Positions 12,949-22,488 of a stretch of DNA of 64,000 nt are shown in pieces. Below the pieces are notes generated by a model, which was not told where the DNA came from, did not search any database, and worked only from the letters and a program-made list of their open reading frames with translations. Positions within the stretch are counted from its first letter, which is position 1, and each line of letters starts with the position of its first letter. Both the position numbers and the translations under genes were made by a program. Source of the stretch: Piromyces finnis (Eukaryota > Neocallimastigomycota > Neocallimastigomycetes > Neocallimastigales > Neocallimastigaceae); assembly GCA_002104945.1 (NCBI GenBank), contig MCFH01000062.1, positions 62,001-126,000 of the forward strand, given 5' to 3'.

Positions 12949-13954
12949 ATATAAATAATTCTTCAACATCTTTTAGATTGCTAAAAATAAATTACTTATA
13001 AAGGAAAGGGAAAAAAAAACATTTAATTACAGGATGTGAAAAAGTATAAATAATCGTAGTAAGATTGAGGGTTATAAATTAATATAGAAGTAACTATTTC
13101 AATAGCTGTTAATTAAATGCTAAAAAAAATTAATATAATTTTTAATTGATTTTATGGTTACCATAAAACCTACTAAAATCAAAATTAAGAAATATATATT
13201 TATTTTTTTTAAAAATGTTTATAATAATAGTACTATTAAAATTTATAAATATTTAATACAAATAATTAAAAATGGTTCAGTTCACTATAACATTAATACT
13301 TTTTCTTTGATCGTTTCTTCATTTAAGATCTTGACCTGAAAAGGAGACAATCCAAAATTTGATATAGTAGTCTTCATCATTCATACAAAGATAACAAATA
13401 CTTTATAGATATTCTCTTTCAATTTATTCATCAGATATTTTGTAATTGTGTAGTCATTTTACACATTATCAAATTTTTAGATTTTTTATTCTTGTTACTT
13501 GTTATTACTTGAGATAGAAGTAAGCTTTGTTCTTCTTTGTTCTTGAAATTATAATAATGACACAATATTGGTATTTAAAGTCACAGGATGTAAATTAGTA
13601 AAATGGCCTCAAAACACCCGTTATAATATTTTGTATTAGAAGTAACTAATTCTGCAGCTGTTAATTTTAAATCTAAATGGTCATGCTAATTTCTTTTATT
13701 TTTCTTTCTATGAAGGTATGGAGGTGTTGATGAAGTGTTTTTTCTTTATTTGATATCATTTTTACTATTATAATATCAAATATTTAATAAATAAAAACAA
13801 TACTATTATATATTATTTTAGAAACCTTTTTTAATCAATCTTAATACGCTCGATACTTTTTTCTTTTCATTTTTGAGACCGCTGAAGTTTTAAAAAATTT
13901 GAAAAATCCTTTTCCTTTTATACTTTTTTTTTTTCTAAAATTCAAAGTTATTTA

Positions 13955-13985
<31 letters not shown>

Positions 13986-14123
13986 AATAATAAATAATAA
14001 ATAATAAATAATAAATAATAAATAATAATAAATAATAAATAATAAATAATAAATAATAAATAATAAATAATATTATCATTTTATTCAAATTTAACATTTA
14101 AGAATTAATAAATTACTTGACAC
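12949..14123 (+). repeat. Left arm of large palindrome 1
   Basis: This arm is the near-perfect reverse complement of 14499-15629. Pairing starts abruptly at 12949 opposite 15629. An identical 61-codon frame appears on opposite strands at 13154-13339 and 15239-15424, so base identity there is essentially complete. The arms differ mainly in microsatellite length: AATAAATAAT repeats at about 13950-14070 here against AAT repeats at about 14575-14625 opposite. The arm contains an internal degenerate direct repeat (about 13030-13118 and 13583-13668). No transposase or other known gene is recognised. Confidence 0.85.
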
Positions 14124-14498
14124 TTTTTATTTAATTTTCTAGTAATGTATTTTCTATTTTTTTGATTCTTTTTTATAAATTAAAAACTTTATATTTTCTA
14201 TATAAATTAAACTACTATTTTTGATAAATAATTAATAATTATTACTATGCTTTTTTATTTTATTGTTATATTATTTTAATATTTTAATATTCTTTCAATA
14301 TTATTATTTATTTTGTTTTAATTAAAAATTATTTTTTTATTTTTAGTTTTTATCTTTACCACACAAAAAATTTTCTTTACCACATAAAAAATTTTTTAGT
14401 GGTTAATTAAAATAAAATAATAAAAATTAATAAAAGTATTATAAAATAAAGGATAAAAAAATAAAAATAATCAAAGTGGTAAATTTAAAAAATAAAAT
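14124..14498. other. Spacer at the centre of palindrome 1
   Basis: About 375 bp of AT-rich sequence between the arms. It includes a short local duplication (ACCACAHAAAAAATTTT-type, at about 14358-14398). No gene. Confidence 0.6.
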
Positions 14499-14575
14499 GT
14501 CAAATAATTTATTAATTCTTAAGACTTGAAGTAGAATAATAAAGTAATAAAATAAATTTTTATTATTATATAACA

Positions 14576-14623
<48 letters not shown>

Positions 14624-15629
14624 TAAATAACTTTGAATTTTAGAAAAAAAAAAAGTATAAAAGGAAAAGGATTTTTCAAATTTTTTAAAACTTCAGCGGT
14701 CTCAAAAATGAAAAGAAAAAAGTATCGAGCGTATTAAGATTGATTAAAAAAGGTTTCTAAAATAATATATAATAGTATTGTTTTTATTTATTAAATATTT
14801 GATATTATAATAGTAAAAATGATATCAAATAAAGAAAAAACACTTCATCAACACCTCCATACCTTCATAGAAAGAAAAATAAAAGAAATTAGCATGACCA
14901 TTTAGATTTAAAATTAACAGCTGCAGAATTAGTTACTTCTAATACAAAATATTATAACGGGTGTTTTGAGGCCATTTTACTAATTTACATCCTGTGACTT
15001 TAAATACCAATATTGTGTCATTATTATAATTTCAAGAACAAAGAAGAACAAAGCTTACTTCTATCTCAAGTAATAACAAGTAACAAGAATAAAAAATCTA
15101 AAAATTTGATAATGTGTAAAATGACTACACAATTACAAAATATCTGATGAATAAATTGAAAGAGAATATCTATAAAGTATTTGTTATCTTTGTATGAATG
15201 ATGAAGACTACTATATCAAATTTTGGATTGTCTCCTTTTCAGGTCAAGATCTTAAATGAAGAAACGATCAAAGAAAAAGTATTAATGTTATAGTGAACTG
15301 AACCATTTTTAATTATTTGTATTAAATATTTATAAATTTTAATAGTACTATTATTATAAACATTTTTAAAAAAAATAAATATATATTTCTTAATTTTGAT
15401 TTTAGTAGGTTTTATGGTAACCATAAAATCAATTAAAAATTATATTAATTTTTTTTAGCATTTAATTAACAGCTATTGAAATAGTTACTTCTATATTAAT
15501 TTATAACCCTCAATCTTACTACGATTATTTATACTTTTTCACATCCTGTAATTAAATGTTTTTTTTTCCCTTTCCTTTATAAGTAATTTATTTTTAGCAA
15601 TTTAAATGATGTTGAAAAATTATTTATAT
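14499..15629 (-). repeat. Right arm of large palindrome 1
   Basis: Reverse complement of 12949-14123. Similarity ends at about 15629, beyond which the flanks are unrelated. It gives a potential 1.1-kb hairpin if transcribed. Confidence 0.85.
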
Positions 15630-16202
15630 CCTATTATTACAATAAAAAAATATTAAAATATTAAAATATTAAAATATAATAAATAGTAATGTAATTTAAA
15701 CAATAAAAATATATAAAAGTTAAATAAAATAAAATTTTAAATAGTTATAATAATAAATATATGTGAAATAAATGTTTCTTATTTATAAATAAATTTATTT
15801 CATTTTCAATTGTTGTATTTTTATTTGGTTATTGTTTGTCTTTCTAAATTAATAATATAATACTAGTTAAAAGATACTTTTGCTTTTAGAGATATTTAAT
15901 TTATAATGTATTCGGTATTTCATAAGAATATATTTGAAACATATAATTAACATTAAAATTATTGATATTTTTATAAATATCCTTATTATATTTATAATAT
16001 ACTATTAACTTTTCTTACTAATTTATTATAATATATCACCACAAAATAAGTTTATTTTTTATATTTTATAATAAACGACTGAATTTTCTTCTTTATTATT
16101 TTTTATATTCAGTTATTCAACTTTAATAAATTAATATAATTTTTGTGTATATTCATATATTAATAAGTGTATATGTACAAATTAAAAGTATAATTTATAG
16201 AA
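15630..16202. other. Intergenic AT-rich DNA
   Basis: Between palindrome 1 and the deacetylase remnant. No coding or repeat structure beyond short AT repeats. Confidence 0.5.
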
Positions 16203-17075
16203 CCACTGCTTTTAAGATTTATTATTAGTTTTAACATTTCTACTTGAAAACTAATACCTGTGGAACCAAGATCATTATTATTAATAATTGCAGGATTATT
16301 TTGAACAATATCACCGGCAATAGCACTATTATCATTATTATTAATTGGAGGTGATCCACCACTAAGAATAGATAAGACATTACCATTAATAGTAATCCAC
16401 CAGTTGGATCACCAAGACATTCAGCAATAGTAACAAAATTATATTAATTGAATATACCATTATTAATAATGAATAACACAATATCTTTAACAGTGTGTGG
16501 CTTAACATCATGCATTAAAACTAGATATCTTTCTTTCTTTTTATTATATTCATTGATTAGAAAGTCTTTAACTGTTTTAAATCTAGCATTAAATTTTTTG
16601 TATTGAACTCCATTGACTACTTTATTCCAATCATTAGTGTCAGTATCCCATTGAATAACTTTGTAATTAAATTCTTCAAATAACATTACATTAATCTCAC
16701 CCCTTGGAGCGCAAAAATAAGTTGGATATTTACCAGCGGTGTTTTCGTAAATTAGGTTTTCAATTAAAGACAATGATTCAAGCATACTTTGTTTATCAAT
16801 AGTTCCATTATTCTTTGGAATTTCATGTTTCTAAGTATGAGAAGCAACCTGTTGACCTTCAGTAGCTGCTTTCTTTAAGATGGATTGTTTTTCCTCATCA
16901 GCGGATAATTTCGGCCAATAATTATTACCATTAATAAAAAAAGTGTCATGAATACCTGCTTCTTTTAAATAATCAAGTAATTCAATAGTGTATTGGAATG
17001 AGCCATCATCAAATGTAAGAGCAACTGTATTTGGTTCAGTACGAGAACGAATAAGTGCAGCATTTATACAAATAA
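16203..17075 (-). pseudogene. Polysaccharide (chitin) deacetylase-like pseudogene, CE4/NodB domain
   Basis: Read on the minus strand, the region encodes TVALTFDDGSFQYTIELLDY, the NodB motif with the metal and catalytic Asp pair, then ATEGQQVASHT-stop-KHEIP, the His-x3-His-type metal motif. A TAG sits there, where a Trp codon is usual. APRGEIN and LVLMHDVKPHT follow, corresponding to later NodB motifs. CE4 enzymes remove acetyl groups from chitin or xylan outside the cell. The frame is broken by that TAG (about 16830), by a TAA at about 16441, and by a one-base shift near 16405. After the shift a Gly/Asn-rich tail (LSGGSPPINNNDNS) is still readable. The N-terminal exon is not found; a TTAG acceptor at about 17075 may mark the exon start. 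Decayed, but recently enough that all domains remain recognisable. Confidence 0.7.
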
Positions 17076-17756
17076 CTAATTATACTATATTTTACATTTA
17101 TTTAATTATTAATTAATATAATTTAATACTAATTAATATTTGTAATGTTTTATTATTTTTATAAAAGTTAAATTATTGTAATTTAATATATTTGAATAAA
17201 AATACAATTTTATTTTTAATATTGTATACAATATTAAGTTTATATCTAATTTCGACTTATATTAAATATCCATAATTAAATAAAAGTTTAAAAAAAAATA
17301 CCCAAATAAAATCCTAATGTAGCAAGTTTTATATATTTCATTTTTTTATTTATATTTTATTAAAATTATCCTAGTTCTAATAATAATAATAATGATAATA
17401 ATAATATTTATATTTTATTTTAAAAATTTTTATATATATCATTTTTTTGCTAGTCATTTTTATTTTTATATATTTCTTATATAAATAATATCAACTATTC
17501 ATTTCTTCAGATATACTATAATAAAAATATATTTTAATAAAGTATATATATATATTCATGGTAATTAACATTGTTCTTTAATTAAAAAACCCTATAAACT
17601 AAATAATATATCAATTAATAAATAATATATATATTAATAATTTTCCTTTTTTTTTTTCTTTAAATTAGATTTTTTTGTTTTTTTATATATTTTTTAAATA
17701 AAAGTGTTAATGTATATTTTTAATTGTTATAATCAATTTTTTTTAACAATTATTAT
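17076..17756. other. Intergenic AT-rich DNA
   Basis: Upstream of the deacetylase remnant and before palindrome 2. If the first exon of the deacetylase survives it should lie here, but no signal-peptide exon could be recognised. Confidence 0.4.
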
Positions 17757-18375
17757 CTACATTTTCAAATTAATATTTTATAAAAAAGTAAAAATTAAAA
17801 AGAATTATTAAAATAAAATATATATAATTTTTTTATTTTAACGTAAATGACTAAGGTATCTTGCTCTTTTTTTTTTTTTTATAAACATATATTTAATCCA
17901 ATGAAAATAATAAAATAAGATAAAATAGAAAAAGAATGATAGAATATTCTTTTTTTAAAAAATTTATTTTATATCTAGAAAAAAAAAATTAATTTTTTCC
18001 CCTAATATTTTACCAGTTTTATTATTATCTCACTTATATAGAATATTATAATATTTATATATTTTTAAATAAATATTCTTTGTTATATATATTTAAATAT
18101 ATATAATTGAGTTAAAAAAAGTAATTATTATTATTATTATTATTCTAATTATTATTTTCTTTAATAAAATTTGATTACTAAATATAATTTATATTTTAAA
18201 AATTTCTTTTTTTTTTTTTAAAAAAAATAAATGCCGTTAAAAATATTTTTAAAACACAAATTAATTTATTTTTCTAAAAATGGATACAAAAAAATTTATC
18301 AAAAATGAATATTCCATAATTTTATTTTTTTTTAAGGATAAAATTAAAAAAAAAAAAAAAGATTGGAATTGAAAT
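17757..18375 (+). repeat. Left arm of palindrome 2
   Basis: This 619-bp arm is matched almost base for base by the reverse complement of 18480-19099. Anchor examples: CTAAGGTATCTTGCTC at 17851 against GAGCAAGATACCTTAG at 18990, and GATTGGAATTGAAAT at 18361 against ATTTCAATTCCAATC at 18480. Pairing coordinates sum to 36,856 throughout, so indels are nearly absent apart from one near the outer end. Confidence 0.88.
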
Positions 18376-18479
18376 CAAAATAATTAGAATTTTAATAATA
18401 ATAATTAAAATGATAATAATTGTTATTACTTTGTTTTATTTTAATTATATAACTAAGAAAAGTAATAGTTATTATTATT
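18376..18479. other. Loop of palindrome 2
   Basis: About 104 bp of unpaired AT-rich sequence between the arms; no feature. Confidence 0.7.
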
Positions 18480-19099
18480 ATTTCAATTCCAATCTTTTTT
18501 TTTTTTTAATTTTATCCTTAAAAAAAAATAAAATTATGGAATATTCATTTTTGATAAATTTTTTTGTATCCATTTTTAGAAAAATAAATTAATTTGTGTT
18601 TTAAAAATATTTTTAACGGCATTTATTTTTTTTTAAAAAAAAAAAGAAATTTTTAAAATATAAATTATATTTAGTAATCAAATTTTATTAAAGAAAATAA
18701 TAATTAGAATAATAATAATAATAATAATTACTTTTTTTAACTCAATTATATATATTTAAATATATATAACAAAGAATATTTATTTAAAAATATATAAATA
18801 TTATAATATTCTATATAAGTGAGATAATAATAAAACTGGTAAAATATTAGGGGAAAAAATTAATTTTTTTTTTCTAGATATAAAATAAATTTTTTAAAAA
18901 AAGAATATTCTATCATTCTTTTTCTATTTTATCTTATTTTATTATTTTCATTGGATTAAATATATGTTTATAAAAAAAAAAAAAAAAAAGAGCAAGATAC
19001 CTTAGTCATTTACGTTAAAATAAAAAAATTATATATATTTTATTTTAATAATTCTTTTTAATTTTTACTTTTTTATAAAAGATTAATTTGAAAATGTAG
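18480..19099 (-). repeat. Right arm of palindrome 2
   Basis: Reverse complement of 17757-18375. The outer boundary is at CTACATTTTC / GAAAATGTAG. Flanks outside differ, so the palindrome has sharp edges. Confidence 0.88.
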
Positions 19100-19617
19100 A
19101 TTAAAATATTTAATTATATATAAAAAAAATAAAAGTAGTTTTAGTGCTTTAGTATAAACATTTTTTAACAAGAATAAAAATTGCTTTTTTTTTTAAAAAA
19201 AATGAACAATACTAAAAATATATATAGCATTTATAACATGTACATTTATTGATTATAATTATATGTATTTAACTTAAAAAAGTCCTTAAAAGAAGTACAA
19301 AATATATGAAAATTTTTTTATCCATAAAAGTTAAAAAAAAAATGAATTAGGGAACACAAGAGAGTAATTAAAAAATTTTATATAATTAAATAGAAAAACT
19401 TTATTTTTTATGATTATTTATTAAAGAATTTATATAATTACTGTACTCAAATCAATATATTTAATAATTGATTTTAATTCAATTGATATCAAAGCATACT
19501 AACATACTACTAATACTACTATTTAAAAAAAAAATTATAAATAGTCAAAATTTTTTTTTTAAAATTTTAAAAAATTAAAAAAAATAAAAATAAAAATAAA
19601 AATAAAATATAAAATAA
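19100..19617. other. Upstream region of the CBM18-lysozyme gene
   Basis: AT-rich leader with A tracts and (AAAAT)n just before the ATG at 19618. No other gene. Confidence 0.5.
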
Positions 19618-20718
19618 ATGAAATACCTTAATTTAATTTTGACTTTTCTTCTTTTATTTTCATCAATTATTGCTGCTCCTACTAATGGAATAGCAAAAAG
19701 ATGTGGTAAAAATCATGGTAAATGTGATGAAGGTTATTGCTGTAGTGAATATGGATGGTGCGGTGAATCTGATGATCATTGTGGTATTGGGTGTCAATCC
19801 GAATTTGGTGAGTGTGAAATAACAACTACTAGTACTCCTTCTCCAATACCAACTACTAGTACACCTCCTCCTACACCAACATCACCAAAGAAGGAATGTG
19901 GTAAAGACCATGGTAGCTGTGATAAAGGTTATTGTTGTAGTAAATACGGATGGTGCGGAAAAGAAGAAACTCATTGTGGTACAGGATGTCAATCTGAATT
20001 TGGGGAATGTTATAATCAATCACCAACATCACCAAAGAAGGAATGTGGTAAAGACCATGGTAGCTGTGATGAAGGTTATTGTTGTAGTAAATACGGATGA
20101 TGCGGAAAAGAAGAAACTCATTGTGGTACAGGATGTCAATCTGAATTTGGCAAATGTGAAATTAAACAATGTAAAACTGAAAATAAATATGGAAAAATTG
20201 AAAAAGAAGCTCAAACGAATGCACTTTACATTTGGAACTTCCTTGTTGAAAAAATAGGAAATGTGTATGGTGCAGCTGGTATGATTGGAAATATGTATGC
20301 TGAATCTCGTTTAAATTCAATGAATCTTGAAAAAGTCTATGAAGATAAATTAAAAATGACTGACGAACAATATACAAAAGCAGTTGATAGTGGAAAATAT
20401 CGTAACTTTACAACTGATTCAGCTGGTTATGGTTTAGTACAATGGACTTCAAAAAAGCGTAAGGAAGGTCTTCTTGATTACGCTATAAAGCAAAAAAAGA
20501 GTATTGGTGATCTTCAAATGCAACTTGACTACTTCTGAATAGAACTTACTAATAATTATAATGATATTTATAAAGTTTTAAAAAAGGCTAAATCAGTTAA
20601 AGAAGCTTCTAATAAAGTCGTCTTAGAGTATGAAATCCCTAGAGACCGAAGTGAGAGTGTATTAGAGAAGAGAGCCGATTTTGGAGAAATGTTAAAATTA
20701 GCTTGTGGTTCTAATTAA
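19618..20718 (+). pseudogene. Secreted 3xCBM18 plus phage-tail-type lysozyme fusion with two in-frame TGA codons
   Basis: One continuous 367-codon frame from ATG 19618 to TAA 20716-20718. Residues 1-20 are a signal peptide (LLLFSSIIAA). Residues about 28-66, 93-131 and 141-179 are three hevein-like CBM18 modules (CG..HG.C..GYCCS.YGWCG..), which bind chitin. Modules 1 and 2 are joined by a Thr/Pro/Ser linker. Residues about 190-360 resemble the phage tail lysozyme family (YIWNF, AAGMIGNMYAESRLN, SAGYGLVQWTS, SIGDLQMQLDYF), which cleaves peptidoglycan. TGA codons at 20098-20100 (third CBM18, KYG-stop-CG) and 20536-20538 (DYF-stop-IEL) each fall where the repeats or the family have Trp. There is no frameshift, and codon use is as AT-rich as in the neighbours. 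It may be a recent pseudogene, an assembly error or a readthrough case. A bacterial origin of the catalytic domain is inferred. Confidence 0.75.
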
Positions 20719-20962
20719 ATCGATTATATATATTTAAAAAATATATATACATAAATTAAAAATTATATAAATACAAAACAAATACAAATAAAGTCGTCTT
20801 AGAGTATGAAATCCCTAGAGACCGAAGTGAGAGTGTATTAGAGAAGAGAGCCGATTTTGGAGAAATGTTAAAATTAGCTTGTGGTTCTAATTAAATCGAT
20901 TATATATATTTAAAAAATATATATACATAAATTAAAAATTATATAAATACAAAACAAATACA
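20611..20962 (+). repeat. 176-bp tandem duplication of the lysozyme gene 3' end
   Basis: Two copies (20611-20786 and 20787-20962) appear identical by eye. Each contains the last 35 or so codons of the fusion gene, its TAA and about 70 bp of 3' flank. The second copy has no start and is non-functional. Confidence 0.9.
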
Positions 20963-21078
20963 AATAAAAATAATATTAATAATTTAAGTAAATAATTATA
21001 GATAATAATATAAAATTATTATTTTTATATTAATAATAATAATTAGTAAATTTAATCAAATAATTTCAAAAAGTAATA

Positions 21079-21121
<43 letters not shown>

Positions 21122-21249
21122 ATATATAAATAAAATATAAATATATATATAAATAAATAATTAAATAAATAAATAAATATATAAATATTTAAATATATAA
21201 ATATATAAATAAATATAATAAAATATAAGATATTAAGAAATAAATTGTA
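20963..21249. repeat. AAAT / ATAA microsatellite region
   Basis: Dominated by (TAAA)n at about 21078-21122, followed by imperfect ATAAATAT repeats. No gene. The apparent minus-strand frame here is only microsatellite. Confidence 0.7.
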
Positions 21250-21775
21250 TTGAAATATTGAATTTTTTTTTTTTTTTTTTTTTTTAACTTCCGAGTGCAT
21301 TTCTCCCATCGATCAGAGTTAGCTCCAATGGTGGTTCTTAGAGAAACGTTGGCTCATTCCTATTGCTAGGTGGTTGTGACCCTCCTGGTCTGTCATACTG
21401 TTTCTTCAGCTTCGACGCTCACTTAATCCATGTACATTAGATGCATGTCGTTGTACGATATTTCACAACTACAATGCTAAGCCTCTTATAGTCAATTTGA
21501 TCACGTGTCAACCGCCCTAATGTTTACACTTAAATTGATTAAGGAATATTATGTGTTTTTGGCATAGCCTAAGTCACCACTTATTAAGTTCTAATTTGGA
21601 ATGTACCATGTACACTAGACCCTCTCAGGCCGGCTAGACGAGTGTTATTATCATAGTAGTAAATTAGAAAGTTCATTTATACTTACCTGAATATCATAAC
21701 CCAACCCATGGCAAACCCAGTGGGAAAATCCACAGGCACTGACATCTGCGGGGTCGAACCAGTTGAAATATTGAA
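21250..21775 (-). mobile_element. Poly(A)-tailed retroposed element (SINE-like), full copy with 13-bp TSD
   Basis: The element spans 21263-21762 and is flanked by the perfect 13-bp direct repeat TTGAAATATTGAA (21250-21262 and 21763-21775). On the minus strand it starts with CTGGTTCGACCCC, close to a Pol III B box, and ends in A23 (T tract 21263-21285). A second, 5'-truncated copy lies at 34394-34680. It has no coding frame, and its GC content is far above its surroundings. These marks are those of a LINE-mobilised SINE or a retroposed small RNA. An A box upstream of the B box is not seen, so the 5' head may itself be truncated. Confidence 0.8.
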
Positions 21776-22488
21776 ATAGTAGAATTAACTCATAAATTAT
21801 ACATTTATAATAAATTAATCTATATAAATATTGTTTAATAATATTTTAAAATATGTATGTAATAAAATAAACCATATAAAAAATTAAAAATAAAAATTCA
21901 TATTATAATTTTATCATTTAAAAATTATTAATATTTTATTACTGTTTAAATATGGTTTTTATAACAAACTTTTATTCTTTAATAAAATAATATATTAAAA
22001 TTAATATTCATTATTTTTAAATTAAATCTATTATACAAAATAAGGTATAATTTTCGTTAATTCTCTGTAACATTTTTTTATTTACAGTTATTTTAAACAA
22101 AAATTGGATAAATCAGATAATTAAATAGAAGTATTTAAAGCAATAAATAAGAACAATAACTCTATAAAATAAAATATAAAAATAATTCTATTTAAACTTT
22201 TTATTAATTTTATTATATTATATTTACTTTTTTTAAATTTATATAAAAAAGTTCATTTATTTACTTTTTTCATATAATTATTATTAATTATTATTATTAA
22301 TTATATGAAAATAATATTTCTTTGATAATAACAATAAAAAAAGAAATTATATATATCTATTTATATAATTAATTTATATTATTTTTATATATTTATTTCT
22401 TTTATATATTATCATGTCTATATTTCTATTATTTCAATATTATATTTTTAATATTGTATATAAAATGTAATATTATTAAAAATTAAAA
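21776..22488. other. Intergenic AT-rich DNA
   Basis: 3' flank of the minus-strand secreted-protein gene. It includes a short palindromic ATTATTATTAATTATTA cluster at about 22275-22305. No gene. Confidence 0.5.

Noticed and set aside
13154-13339. Identical 61-codon frames at 13154-13339 (+) and 15239-15424 (-)
   Set aside because: They are mirror copies created by the palindrome. Composition is Ile/Lys/Tyr-rich chance translation with no domain, splice context or homolog I can name.
18410-18592. 60-codon frame in palindrome 2
   Set aside because: It spans the loop and one arm, is low-complexity and has no independent support.
19898-20257. 119-codon frame overlapping the CBM18 modules
   Set aside because: Alternative-frame shadow of the Cys-rich repeats; the CBM18 frame has the conserved residues.
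19618-20718. Lysozyme gene as bacterial contamination
   Set aside because: It is embedded in fungal-type AT-rich DNA, fused to CBM18 modules behind a signal peptide, and uses the same AT-rich codons.
21052-21309. 85-codon minus-strand frame
   Set aside because: Translation of an AAAT microsatellite plus the poly(T) end of the SINE-like element.
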